A stretch of DNA of 64,000 nucleotides from Massilia violaceinigra. Its GTDB lineage: Bacteria > Pseudomonadota > Gammaproteobacteria > Burkholderiales > Burkholderiaceae_D. Shown here piece after piece: positions 29,702-38,147 of the stretch; the stretch's first letter is position 1, and each line of letters opens with the position of its first letter. The DNA is taken from assembly GCF_002752675.1 (NCBI RefSeq), contig NZ_CP024608.1, positions 1,364,001 to 1,428,000 of the forward strand, written 5' to 3'. The notes under the pieces are model-generated. The model was not told the DNA's origin, made no database searches, and saw only the letters and a list, made by a program, of their open reading frames with translations. Both the position numbers and the translations under genes were made by a program.

Positions 29702-31002
29702 GCCTCGCTCCTTGAAAACAGGGCCGCCACCGCGGCCGGACAGGATGGAAAGTAGGCGTGGAAGTACGATGCGCTCAAGGACCCGGCGCGGTACACCGCC
29801 TCGCCGCTGGCACCGCTCGGATGCTTGACCGTGTGCGCCATTGGTGCGACGCCGGTTTCAAGCTTCGAGTAATGAAAGGTATGCCCGCGCAGCAGGCCGT
29901 GCGGCGTCTCAAGCCCTTGCGAACCGAGGCCCGCTATGCGCGCCTGCATCGTCACGCTGCCTTCGAGCAGGCCGGCCATCGGCCACACCTTGCCCGCCTG
30001 GTCGGCCAGCGAATCGGCCAGCGCCATCATGCCGCCGCATTCCGCGAGAATCGGCATGCCTGCCGCATACACGGCGCGGATCGATCCGCGCCAGCGCGCG
30101 GCAGCGGCCAGCGTCTCGCCGTGCAGCTCCGGATAGCCGCCGGGCAGGTACACCGCATCGGCCTGCGCCGGCACCGCATCGTCGGCCAGCGGCGAAAAGA
30201 AGGCGAGGGTGGCGCCCAGCGCGCGCAGGGTGTCCAGGTTGGCCGGGTACAGGAAGGCAAAGGCGGCGTCGCGCGCAATGGCGATGGTACGCCCCGCCAG
30301 CAGCGCGGCTGGCGGTTCCACGCGCGCGGTGAGGTCGATGCGCGTGCTGCGCAGTTTCGCCCAGGCGTCGTCGTCGAACTCCAGCTGGTCGGCCAGCAGG
30401 TCGAGCAGGCCATCCACATCCTGCACTTCGGACGGCAGCACCAGGCCCAGATGGCGTTCGGGCAGCGTCTTGGTCTGGCGCGGCAGAATGGCGATGAGTG
30501 GAATGTCGCGCATCGAAGCGGCGACCATCGCCCCGTGCCCCTTGCTGGCGACGCGGTTGGCGATCACGCCCGCCATCTCCACCGGGCCGTAATCGCGCAG
30601 GCCGTGCACCAGCGCGCCGGCGGTTTGCGCCATGGCCGAGGCGTCGATCACCGCCATCACCGGCAGGCCGAACTCGCGCGCCAGGTCGGCCGACGAGGGC
30701 GTGCCGTCGTACAGGCCCATGACGCCTTCGATCAGGATCACATCGGCTTCCAGCGCGGCCGCGGCCAGCTGGCTGCGGCATTGTTCGCGCCCGACCATCC
30801 ACAGGTCGAGCGAGCCGACTTGCGCGCCGCTGGCGCGTTCCAGCAGCATGGGGTCGATGAAATCGGGGCCGCACTTGAAGACGCGCACGCGCTGGCCGCG
30901 CCGTACCAATGCGCGCGCCAGGGCGGCCGTCACGGTGGTCTTGCCCTGGCCGGACGATACGGCGGCCACCAGCAGCACGCGCACGTCTGCGTGGTCAGTC
31001 AT
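29698..31002 (-). CDS. cbiA: Cobyrinic acid a,c-diamide synthase
   Basis: 434 residues. The ATP-binding N-terminal domain has AAVSSGQGKTTVTAAL and KCGPDFIDPMLL. The class I glutamine amidotransferase domain has nucleophile Cys322 in AECGGMMALAD and a late His in SYFHAYFPSCP. It amidates the a and c side chains of cobyrinic acid (also called CobB in aerobic-pathway nomenclature). Its presence beside salvage genes is notable because no ring-forming gene is in the window. The start shares one base with the cobO stop. Confidence 0.96.
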   Translation of the reverse strand: MTDHADVRVLLVAAVSSGQGKTTVTAALARALVRRGQRVRVFKCGPDFIDPMLLERASGAQVGSLDLWMVGREQCRSQLAAAALEADVILIEGVMGLYDGTPSSADLAREFGLPVMAVIDASAMAQTAGALVHGLRDYGPVEMAGVIANRVASKGHGAMVAASMRDIPLIAILPRQTKTLPERHLGLVLPSEVQDVDGLLDLLADQLEFDDDAWAKLRSTRIDLTARVEPPAALLAGRTIAIARDAAFAFLYPANLDTLRALGATLAFFSPLADDAVPAQADAVYLPGGYPELHGETLAAAARWRGSIRAVYAAGMPILAECGGMMALADSLADQAGKVWPMAGLLEGSVTMQARIAGLGSQGLETPHGLLRGHTFHYSKLETGVAPMAHTVKHPSGASGEAVYRAGSLSASYFHAYFPSCPAAVAALFSRSEA

Positions 31003-31622
31003 CAGAATTCCGTCCCGGCCTGCGCCGCAATCCCGGCCTTGAATGCATGCTTGACCACCGTCATGTCGGTCACCGTGTCGGCAATCGCAATCAGTTCGTC
31101 CGGCGCGCCGCGCCCGGTGATGACCACGTGCTGCATGTCGGGCCGGTCGAGCAGGTCGGCGATGACGGCATGGACGTCCAGGTATTTGTACTTGAGCGCG
31201 ATATTGAGTTCGTCGAACAGCACCAGGCCGATCGTCGGGTCGGACAGGAAGCCCTTGGCCAGCGCCCAGGCTTCCTCGGCCTTTTCGATGTCGCGCTCGC
31301 GGTTCTGGGTGTCCCAGGTGTAGCCTTCGCCCATGGCGTGAAAGCTCACTTCGTCGGGGAAGCGGCGCAGGAATTTTTCTTCGCCGGTCGACATCGCGCC
31401 TTTGATGAACTGGACCACCGCCACCTTCATCCCGTGCCCCATCGCGCGCACCACCATGCCGAAGCCGCTCGAACTTTTACCCTTGCCGTTACCGGTATTG
31501 ACGATGATGATGCCGATTTCCTTCTGCGCCTCGGCGATCTTCTGGTCGATGATGGCCTTCTTGCGTTCCATGCGGACGCGGTGGCGTTCATTCAGTTCGC
31601 TGTTTGCGGTGTCGTCGATCAT
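31002..31622 (-). CDS. cobO: Cob(I)alamin adenosyltransferase, CobA/CobO/BtuR type
   Basis: 206 residues. An N-terminal basic helix (RHRVRMERKKAIIDQKI) precedes the inverted P-loop NTGNGKGKSSSGFGM. Further family motifs are VVQFIKGAMSTGE and LVLFDELNIALKY. It transfers the adenosyl group from ATP to cob(I)alamin or earlier corrinoids. ATGA overlap with btuD. Confidence 0.97.
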   Translation of the reverse strand: MIDDTANSELNERHRVRMERKKAIIDQKIAEAQKEIGIIIVNTGNGKGKSSSGFGMVVRAMGHGMKVAVVQFIKGAMSTGEEKFLRRFPDEVSFHAMGEGYTWDTQNRERDIEKAEEAWALAKGFLSDPTIGLVLFDELNIALKYKYLDVHAVIADLLDRPDMQHVVITGRGAPDELIAIADTVTDMTVVKHAFKAGIAAQAGTEF

Positions 31623-32395
31623 GCGGATTCCTCGGTTGGGATGAAAATACGGCGGGCGCCGTGGGGAAGGACTTCAATCGGGTGGCCCAGGTAGCGGCTC
31701 AGGACCGGTGCTTGCATCACCTCGTCGACCGGGCCGGCCAGCCATTCGCCGTCGCCCATCATCAGGAGCGCGTGGCTCGACGCCTGGTGCGCCAGGTTCA
31801 GGTCGTGGCCGATCATCACGGCCGTCTTGCCCTGCTCGCGGCACAGCTTTGCCAGCAGGCGCATCACGCTGTGCTGGTGCGCCAGGTCGAGCGCGTTGGC
31901 CGGTTCGTCGAGCAGCAGCAGGGGCGTATCCTGCGCCAGCATGGCGGCAATCGCCACGCGTTGGCGTTCGCCGCCGGACAGGGTGCGCACGTCGCGTTCG
32001 GCCAGGTCGGCCACTTCCATCGATGCCAGGGCGGCGTGCGCGATGGTGTAGTCGTCACTGCCTTCCCAGTAGCGGTTGGCGTGGTAGGGATGGCGCGCAG
32101 CCAGCACGGTTTCGATGGCGCGGTAGGCAAAGGCGTCGCTGCGCGCCTGCGGCAAGAAGGCGCGCTGGCGTGCCAGCTCTTCTAGCGGCCAGTCCTTGAG
32201 CGCGCGCCCGCCGATGGCGATGCTGCCGCCATCGGGCTCGCGCAGGCCGGCCAGGGTGCGCATCAGCGTGCTTTTGCCGGCGCCATTGCGGCCGATGATG
32301 CACCACGATTCGCCGCTGTGCACTTGCCAGTCGAGGTTTGCCACCAGCGTGCGGCTGCCGGCGGTAAGTAGTAGTTGGCGCGCTTCGATCATCAT
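31619..32395 (-). CDS. btuD: Vitamin B12 ABC transporter ATP-binding protein
   Basis: 258 residues from the first of two tandem ATGs at 32395; the longer open frame upstream is read-through of btuC. Walker A is GRNGAGKSTL, the Q-loop is FLPQARSDAF, the signature is LSGGERQRVAIA, Walker B is LLLLDEPANALD, and the switch His is in MIGHDLN. It powers BtuC-mediated import. It overlaps btuC by ATGA. Confidence 0.95.
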   Translation of the reverse strand: MMIEARQLLLTAGSRTLVANLDWQVHSGESWCIIGRNGAGKSTLMRTLAGLREPDGGSIAIGGRALKDWPLEELARQRAFLPQARSDAFAYRAIETVLAARHPYHANRYWEGSDDYTIAHAALASMEVADLAERDVRTLSGGERQRVAIAAMLAQDTPLLLLDEPANALDLAHQHSVMRLLAKLCREQGKTAVMIGHDLNLAHQASSHALLMMGDGEWLAGPVDEVMQAPVLSRYLGHPIEVLPHGARRIFIPTEESA

Positions 32396-33417
32396 GAGCG
32401 GTTCAGCCGGTGGAGTTGATACAGGAAGACGGGTGCGCCGATCAGCGCGGTGATGACGCCCACCGGCAGCTGCTGCGGCGCGAGCACGGTGCGCGCCAGC
32501 GTATCGGCCAGCACCAGGAAGGCGCCGCCGGCCAGCGTGGCTGCGGGGATCAGCAGGCGGTGATCGGGTCCGCAGGCGAAACGGCAGGCATGCGGCACGA
32601 TCAGGCCGACGAAGCCGATGCTGCCGGCGCTGGTGACGGCGCTGGCGGTCAGCATACCGGAACAGAAAAACAGGCCCTTGCGCAGTGCGCTGACGCGAAT
32701 CCCAAGGGTGGCGGCGGCTTCCGCGTGCAGCGCCAGGACGTTCAGCGACCGGGCGCTGCGCAGGGCGAAAGCCAGGCCCACGGCGAGCACGATCCACGGC
32801 AGCGGGCGCAAAGGAGCGCCGGCTATGTCGCCGATCATCCAGAAAATCATGCTGCGCAAGCGGCTTTCGGGCGCGATCGAGAGCATCAAGGTCACCAGCG
32901 CGATGCAGGAGGTGGAGATAATCGCGCCGGTCAGCAGCAGCAGGGACGAGCCGCCTTCGGCCGCCGCATTGCCGCGCAAGTCGCGCCGCGCCAAAAGATA
33001 CAGCAGCATCGAGACGGCCACCGCGCCCGCGAATGCAGCCAGGTCGACCATCCACATGGCCCACATGAACAGCAGCGCGGCCAGCGCGCCGACCGAGGCG
33101 CCGGCCGAGATGCCGAGTACATACGGCTCGGCCAGGGGATTACGCAGCAAGGCTTGCATCATCACGCCGGCCAGCGCGAGCGCGCCGCCTGTCACAAAAG
33201 CGACCAGCGCGCGCGACAGGCGCAGGTCGAGCAGGGTGGCGGCCAGGGTCGAGGTATTGCCTTTCGCAAGCGCCATCAGCGCGCCCGGCATCTCCGCCAG
33301 CGGGACCGGCACCGAGCCGACCATCCCGGCGACTACCAGGCTTGCCAATGCCAGCAAGGAGAGCGCCGTGATGACGACGCTGGCCCGGTGGCGCATGTTG
33401 CGAAAGAACGGATGCAT
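32392..33417 (-). CDS. btuC: Vitamin B12 ABC transporter permease
   Basis: 341 residues from the ATG at 33417, with AGGAA upstream and 7 bases after the btuB stop; the longer frame overlaps btuB coding. FecCD-family permease with about 9-10 membrane segments. Typical motifs are LRLSRALVAFVTGGALALAGVMMQALLRNPLAEPYVLG (read in parts), ISAGASVGALAA and GLIVPHACRFACGPDHRLLIP. It forms the inner-membrane channel with BtuD. Confidence 0.95.
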   Translation of the reverse strand: MHPFFRNMRHRASVVITALSLLALASLVVAGMVGSVPVPLAEMPGALMALAKGNTSTLAATLLDLRLSRALVAFVTGGALALAGVMMQALLRNPLAEPYVLGISAGASVGALAALLFMWAMWMVDLAAFAGAVAVSMLLYLLARRDLRGNAAAEGGSSLLLLTGAIISTSCIALVTLMLSIAPESRLRSMIFWMIGDIAGAPLRPLPWIVLAVGLAFALRSARSLNVLALHAEAAATLGIRVSALRKGLFFCSGMLTASAVTSAGSIGFVGLIVPHACRFACGPDHRLLIPAATLAGGAFLVLADTLARTVLAPQQLPVGVITALIGAPVFLYQLHRLNRS

Positions 33418-33424
33418 GCGATTC

Positions 33425-35290
33425 CTATTTGCTGCCGTAGCGGATGCCGGCAAACACCTGGCGGCCGGCGGTGGCGTAAGTGCGCGCCAGTTCATACTGT
33501 TTGTCGGCGACGTTGTTCAACCGTAGCACGGCCGACCAGTCGGGCGCAAAGCGATACTCGGCAAACAGGTTCACCAGCCCGTAGCCGGGCAGCGTGTTGC
33601 GGTTGGCCAGGTCGTCGAAGCGCTTGCCGGACAGGTGCACGCCCGCGCCGGCAACCAGCGCCCCCGCCGTGTACTCGATGGCGAATTTGGCGTGGCGCTT
33701 GGCACGCCGCTGCAGGTTTTTGCCGGTGGTGTCGTCGCGCGGGTCTTGCAGGTCGAGCGAGCCGCTCATGTCGAAGGCGCCCATGCGGGTACGCGCGCCG
33801 AGGCTGATGCCCTCCAGGGTGGCGCGGTTGACGTTGTAGGCGCAGCCGTATGGATGCGTATCCTGCTGGACCGGACATATGATGGTGTTGACCAGCAGGT
33901 CTTGCAGGCGGTTGCGGTAGTAGACCGCGCTGGCTTCAAGCGTGCCATCGTTGTAATACACGCCGCCTTCGACGTTCTTGCCTTGTTCGGGCTTGTTGGC
34001 GTCGACCCCGTAACCGGGGTAATACAGTTCGTTGAACGTCGGTGCGCGAAAGCTGGTGCCGGCGCTGGCGTTCACGCGCAGCGCGCGCGTGAGTTTGTAG
34101 CCGTAGCCGACGCCGCCGGTGACCTTGTTGCCGTACTGGGTGCTGTCGTCGCGCCGCGCGCTGGCGCTGGCCAGATGGTTGCCGCGCTTGAGCGAGTAGG
34201 CCGCAGCCACGGAATTGGTCGCGCGGCTGGCGTTCAAGGCGCGCGTGGTGTCGGCGAACACGTCTTCCACCCGGCGTTCCAGAACCAGTTGCAGCAGGTC
34301 GCTACCCAAAGCGATGTCATTCTGCATGCTGTAGGCGTGCAGGCGCGTGTCGATACGGTTGCTGCTCGCCGCACTGGAGAAGTTGACCGATTTGTCGTCG
34401 GCCTCGGATGCCTGCAGGCTCACTTTCCAGTTGCGCGTGATCTCGTGTTTCGAGTACACGGCGATGTTGTCCATGTTCTGCACGCTGCGCACGTCGAAGG
34501 GACCCGCGCCCGCATCGTACTGCGACTTGAGGTGGCTGTGCAGGTACAGGAGGCCCGCTTCGTGGCCCTTGGCCAGCACGATGCCCAGCTGGCCGCTGGC
34601 GCTGTCGCGCGCATAGCCGTCGTTGTCCTGGTTGTAGGAGAAATTGCCCGGTTTGGTGGCCGAGAAGCCGTCATCCTTATCCTTCGACACACCGAACGCG
34701 TAGCTGATGCTGTTCTCGCCTTCGCTGGCGCCGGCCACGCCGAACGCCATCGAGCGCGCCTTGTCGCTGCCCGCTTCAACAGCGGCCGTGACGTTTGGCG
34801 CTCCGGCGCCGCGCCGGGTGAAAATCTGCACCACGCCGCCGATGGCGTCGGCGCCGTACATGGTGGCCAGCGGGCCGTAGACGATTTCGATGCGGTCGAC
34901 GTTCGCCAGCGGCAGGGTGGCCCAGTTGGCGATGCCGATCGTGGACGAGCCAATGCGCACGCCGTCGACCAGTACCACGGTCTGCTTGGCGTCGCCGCCG
35001 CGAATGAACACTTGCGATGCGGTACCCGGACCGCCGTTACGCGTGATTTCGATACCGCGCTGCTTTTGCAGCAGTTCGACGACGCTGCTCGCACCGGAAC
35101 GTGCGATGTCGGTGGCGCTGATCAGCACATGGTCGCTCAGCACCTCGCTGGACGGTTGCGGCGCGCGCGTGGCGGTGATGATGACGGCGGCACCGGCCGT
35201 ATCGGCGGCGCTGTCGGCGAGGGCACAAGGGGAAGTAAAAGCTAGCGCGAGCGACGTCAGGGCCGCGTGGCGTACAACAGGAAAGGTCAT
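33425..35290 (-). CDS. btuB: TonB-dependent vitamin B12 receptor
   Basis: 621 residues. A signal peptide (about 1-25, ending CALA) is followed by a plug domain (VIITATRAPQPSSEVLSDHVLIS, FIRGGDAKQTVVLVDGVRIGSSTIG, VDRIEIVYGPLATMYGADAIGGVVQIF) and a 22-strand-type barrel ending in a C-terminal FAGIRYGSK. The plug region is of BtuB type (VLVDGVRI and the ADAIGG loop). It is the first gene after the cobalamin riboswitch, which supports B12 as substrate. Length is close to E. coli BtuB (about 614). Confidence 0.94.
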   Translation of the reverse strand: MTFPVVRHAALTSLALAFTSPCALADSAADTAGAAVIITATRAPQPSSEVLSDHVLISATDIARSGASSVVELLQKQRGIEITRNGGPGTASQVFIRGGDAKQTVVLVDGVRIGSSTIGIANWATLPLANVDRIEIVYGPLATMYGADAIGGVVQIFTRRGAGAPNVTAAVEAGSDKARSMAFGVAGASEGENSISYAFGVSKDKDDGFSATKPGNFSYNQDNDGYARDSASGQLGIVLAKGHEAGLLYLHSHLKSQYDAGAGPFDVRSVQNMDNIAVYSKHEITRNWKVSLQASEADDKSVNFSSAASSNRIDTRLHAYSMQNDIALGSDLLQLVLERRVEDVFADTTRALNASRATNSVAAAYSLKRGNHLASASARRDDSTQYGNKVTGGVGYGYKLTRALRVNASAGTSFRAPTFNELYYPGYGVDANKPEQGKNVEGGVYYNDGTLEASAVYYRNRLQDLLVNTIICPVQQDTHPYGCAYNVNRATLEGISLGARTRMGAFDMSGSLDLQDPRDDTTGKNLQRRAKRHAKFAIEYTAGALVAGAGVHLSGKRFDDLANRNTLPGYGLVNLFAEYRFAPDWSAVLRLNNVADKQYELARTYATAGRQVFAGIRYGSK

Positions 35291-35350
35291 GACAAATCTT
35301 CAGTGAATGCGATTGCGAGCAACCGGCCGACGTCCCCGTTGGCCAGATTG

Positions 35351-35379
35351 AAAAGGAACGCGCAAATCCTGCGCGTTCC
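35351..35379 (-). terminator. Intrinsic terminator downstream of the cobalamin aptamer
   Basis: On the minus strand GGAACGCGCA and TGCGCGTTCC form a perfect 10-bp stem with a 5-base loop, followed by TTTT. It lies between the B12 box and btuB, the position of a riboswitch expression platform. Cobalamin binding would favour this terminator. Confidence 0.75.
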
Positions 35380-35382
35380 CAC

Positions 35383-35576
35383 CTGTCCTGGCCGGTATCC
35401 GGGCTGGCAAATGCGGCCGTCTCACCTTCCCATGCCAAATGCACAGTGGTCATACGAGGCGGCTCGTCGCCATGTCAGCGACATTTGCTTACCGTTGCGG
35501 GGGCAGCACACGTTGGCCTGTTGCAGGCTTCGTGTTTCCCAGTTTAACTGCGCTCATGGACATGGGCGCGGGCACC
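35383..35576 (-). promoter_or_regulatory. Cobalamin (AdoCbl) riboswitch
   Basis: Reading on the minus strand, the aptamer landmarks occur in order. GGTGCC is at the 5' end (35576). Then come CTGGGAAACACGAAGCC, the highly conserved GCCCCCGCAACGGTAAG (around 35504-35488), CCACTGTG, and GGGAAGG. The B12 box AGCCCGGATACCGGCC follows (35405-35390). The 298-bp gap between btuB and cobC contains nothing else coding. It should repress the btuB-to-cobQ operon when cobalamin is abundant. Confidence 0.95.
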
Positions 35577-35587
35577 AAAACCCGATA

Positions 35588-35593
35588 ATTATA
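35588..35593 (-). promoter_or_regulatory. Candidate -10 box of the riboswitch transcript
   Basis: A perfect TATAAT on the minus strand lies 12 bases before the aptamer start and overlaps the cobC stop. No good -35 hexamer is found 16-18 bp upstream, so the promoter may need an activator or be weak. Alternatively the riboswitch is transcribed from cobT. Confidence 0.5.
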
Positions 35594-36134
35594 CACAGTC
35601 GATGATGACGGTCTCGCCGTAGGCGATGGCGTGGGGACGCTGCGCCGCTTCCAGCGCCATGGCCTCGGGACCCAGGCCGCGCGCGCGTGCCGACAGCAGG
35701 CGGATGGTGCCGGCGTGGCAGATGACGATGGCGCAGGGTGCCTGCGCGCGCATGCAGTCGGCATAAAACGCGGACACGCGCTGCGCCATGCCGGTCACGC
35801 TTTCGCCGCCGCCGGGGCGGTAGCGGGCCATGTCGGCGGCCCAGGCGTCGACGCCGGCACGGTCGATGTCGTCCCAGCGGCGCATTTCCCAGTCGCCGAA
35901 ATCGAGTTCGGCCAGGCGCGCGTCATACCGCACCGCCGCGCCGCCGATTGACTCAGCCAGCATGGCACAGCGCCGCAACGGGCTGGAAAATACCGGTACG
36001 CCGGGGGGAAGGGTGGCGCGCAGGGCGGGCAGGGCCAGCGCCTGCAAATCAGGATCGACAGCGAGGTCGGTGCGCCCGTAGCACACGCCGGATGCTACTT
36101 GCGGCGCCAGGTGGCGTACCAGGTACAGGCGCAT
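35589..36134 (-). CDS. cobC: Alpha-ribazole-5'-phosphate phosphatase, CobC type
   Basis: 181 residues from the ATG at 36134; an upstream frame extension overlaps cobS out of frame. It belongs to the histidine phosphatase superfamily: LYLVRHLAP holds the phosphoacceptor His (Leu replaces the usual Gly of RHG), followed by GVCYGRTDL, VFSSPLRRCAMLAE, ELDFGDWE and VICHAGTIRLL with the second His. It dephosphorylates alpha-ribazole phosphate or cobalamin 5'-phosphate in nucleotide-loop assembly. The start overlaps the cobS 3' end by 40 bases. Confidence 0.9.
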   Translation of the reverse strand: MRLYLVRHLAPQVASGVCYGRTDLAVDPDLQALALPALRATLPPGVPVFSSPLRRCAMLAESIGGAAVRYDARLAELDFGDWEMRRWDDIDRAGVDAWAADMARYRPGGGESVTGMAQRVSAFYADCMRAQAPCAIVICHAGTIRLLSARARGLGPEAMALEAAQRPHAIAYGETVIIDCV

Positions 36135-36928
36135 TCTAAGCCCCAGAGGCCGTGATGGAAAAACGCCAGCAGCGCCAGGTAAATGACCACTTCGGCCACT
36201 TGCTGCACGGCGCCCAGGCAGTCGCCGGTATAGCCGCCGATGCGGCGCAGGCACTTGGCGCCCAGCCACCACGCCACCAGCGCGGCCCCGGTCACGCTGG
36301 TGAGCAGCGCAAGCCAGGGCACCATGCCGGCCGTGGCCAGCGCCAGTGCAGGCACGCCAGCGCAGGCGCAGGCGATGCCGAATTCACGGTTGCTCATATG
36401 CTGGGCCATCGGCTTGGCCTTGCCATCGGCGCGCGCATATTCCATTTCCCAGATCAGGCTCACCGCCGCCAGGCGCGACAAGGGATGGGCGATGAACAGC
36501 GCGGCGATAGCGGCGGGTACGGAAAAAAAGGACAGCAGCGCGCATTTGAGCGCCACCGTCAGCCCCATGCCGACCGCGCCGTAGGTGCCGATGCGCGAGT
36601 CCTTCATGATCTCCAGCACCCGCTCGGTACTCAAGCCGCCGCCGAAGCCGTCGCACATGTCGGCCAGGCCGTCCTCGTGGAAGGCGCCGGTCAGGTAGAT
36701 CGCCGCCGCCGTCGACAGCAGCACCGCCACCGGGGCCGGCCATAGCAATGACGCGCCGGCATACACCGCCGCGGCCACCGCCGCCACCACCACGCCGACC
36801 AGCGGAAAATAGCGCGACGCATGGTGCAGCCAGGACGGGTCGAATCCGACCCAGCCCGGAATCGGCACGCGGGTGAAGAATTGCAGCGCGATGAAGAACA
36901 GCCGGCACTGGTGGACGATGCTGGCCAT
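36095..36928 (-). CDS. cobS: Adenosylcobinamide-GDP ribazoletransferase (cobalamin synthase)
   Basis: 277 residues, polytopic inner-membrane protein with about 6-7 hydrophobic segments. The N-terminal FFIALQFFTRVPIP and the catalytic metal-binding loop GAFHEDGLADMCDGFGGG are diagnostic. It joins alpha-ribazole (phosphate) to adenosylcobinamide-GDP. It starts 9 bases after the cobT stop. Confidence 0.96.
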   Translation of the reverse strand: MASIVHQCRLFFIALQFFTRVPIPGWVGFDPSWLHHASRYFPLVGVVVAAVAAAVYAGASLLWPAPVAVLLSTAAAIYLTGAFHEDGLADMCDGFGGGLSTERVLEIMKDSRIGTYGAVGMGLTVALKCALLSFFSVPAAIAALFIAHPLSRLAAVSLIWEMEYARADGKAKPMAQHMSNREFGIACACAGVPALALATAGMVPWLALLTSVTGAALVAWWLGAKCLRRIGGYTGDCLGAVQQVAEVVIYLALLAFFHHGLWGLECACTWYATWRRK

Positions 36929-36937
36929 GGTCTGTAC

Positions 36938-37972
36938 TTACGCCGACTGGCCGCTGACGCGCGCCGACTGGAAGGTGGCCATCTCGCCGAGGAAGTTGAC
37001 GGCCGCGTGCAGCAGCGGCAGCGCCAGGGCGCAACCGGTGCCTTCGCCCAGGCGCAGACCGAGGTTGAGCAGCGGCCTGGCCTTGAGGTGTTCGAGCATG
37101 CGCGCGTGGCCCGCTTCGTCCGAGCAGTGCGAAAATACGCAGTAGTCGAGGATGGCCGGCTGCATGCGCGCCGCCACCAGCAGCGCGCTGCTGACGATGA
37201 AGCCGTCGATCAGCAGCACCATGCGCCGCTCGGCCGCCTTGAGCATGGCCCCAACGATCATGGCGATCTCGAAGCCGCCGAAGGTGGCCAGGATGTCGAG
37301 CGGCTCGCTCATCTCGCCATGCAGGGCGACCGCCGCCTCGATCACGTCTTGCTTGTGCAGCACGCCCTCGGGCGACAAACCCGTGCCGGCGCCGACGCAA
37401 TCGGCCACCGGCACGCCGGTCAGCTTGTGCATCAGCGCGGCGGCGGCGGTGGTGTTCCCGATTCCCATTTCGCCGAAGCCGATCACATTGCCTTCCAGGT
37501 TGCCGACGATGCGCATGCCGTGCGCCAGGGCGGCGGCGCATTCGGCCCAGCTCATGGCCGGCTTCTGGGCAAAGTTGGCGGTGCCGCGTCCGACCTTGCA
37601 GTCCATCAGGGCCACGCGTTTGCCGAAATCGTGGTTCACGCCGGCGTCGATGATCTGCAGCGCGCAGCCGTTCTGGCGCGCGAACACATTGATGGCCGCG
37701 CCCTTGGACAGGAAGTTCTCGACCATCTGCCAGGTGACGCTTTGCGGATAGGCCGAGATGCCTTCTGCCACCACGCCGTGATCGGCCGCGAACACGAGGA
37801 TGGCCGGCTTGTGCAGCGCGACCTTGGTCGTTTGCTGGATCAGGCCAATCTGCCGGGCCAGCGTTTCGAGCGCGCCCAGGCTGCCCAGCGGCTTGGTCTT
37901 GTTGTCGATCGCTTGGGCCAGTTCGCTGGCCAGCAATGGGTCGTGGGTGGAAAGTATGTCAGGGAGGCGCAT
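36938..37972 (-). CDS. cobT: Nicotinate-nucleotide-dimethylbenzimidazole phosphoribosyltransferase
   Basis: 344 residues from the ATG at 37972. Longer in-frame ORF to 39223 is antisense read-through of the DUF2868 gene. Motifs are DNKTKPLGSLGALETLA, VFAADHGVVAEGISAYPQ, GEMGIGNTTAAAAL, the GAGTGLSPEG loop and the catalytic-Glu region near the C-terminus (LGLRLGEGTGCALALPLL). It makes alpha-ribazole phosphate from the lower base. First gene of the cobT-cobS-cobC group; no riboswitch is visible before it. Confidence 0.96.
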   Translation of the reverse strand: MRLPDILSTHDPLLASELAQAIDNKTKPLGSLGALETLARQIGLIQQTTKVALHKPAILVFAADHGVVAEGISAYPQSVTWQMVENFLSKGAAINVFARQNGCALQIIDAGVNHDFGKRVALMDCKVGRGTANFAQKPAMSWAECAAALAHGMRIVGNLEGNVIGFGEMGIGNTTAAAALMHKLTGVPVADCVGAGTGLSPEGVLHKQDVIEAAVALHGEMSEPLDILATFGGFEIAMIVGAMLKAAERRMVLLIDGFIVSSALLVAARMQPAILDYCVFSHCSDEAGHARMLEHLKARPLLNLGLRLGEGTGCALALPLLHAAVNFLGEMATFQSARVSGQSA

Positions 37973-38059
37973 CGTGGAGATAGATAAGAAAGTGTCAAGA
38001 AAATTCCGCGCTAAGATAGCACACTCACGCTGCGTCGTTTCTCGGAGACCAGCGTGTGT

Positions 38060-38089
38060 CGGCACAATGCGGCAAAGTGCGGCACAATT
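38060..38089 (+). repeat. Three tandem 10-bp repeats before the DUF2868 gene
   Basis: CGGCACAATG, CGGCAAAGTG and CGGCACAATT follow one another directly, in the 175-bp region between divergent cobT and the DUF2868 gene. A 10-bp period puts each unit on the same face of the helix. It could be a cooperative protein-binding site. Function inferred only. Confidence 0.45.
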
Positions 38090-38147
38090 GGCCTGTGAAT
38101 GTTGTCGCTTCATACAAAAGATTTCGTTAAAAGAAAACAGGAAGAAC

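Noticed and set aside
37973..38000. TTGACA near 38000 as the cobT -35 box
   Set aside because: A -10 box at the right distance would coincide with the start codon at 37972, leaving no leader.
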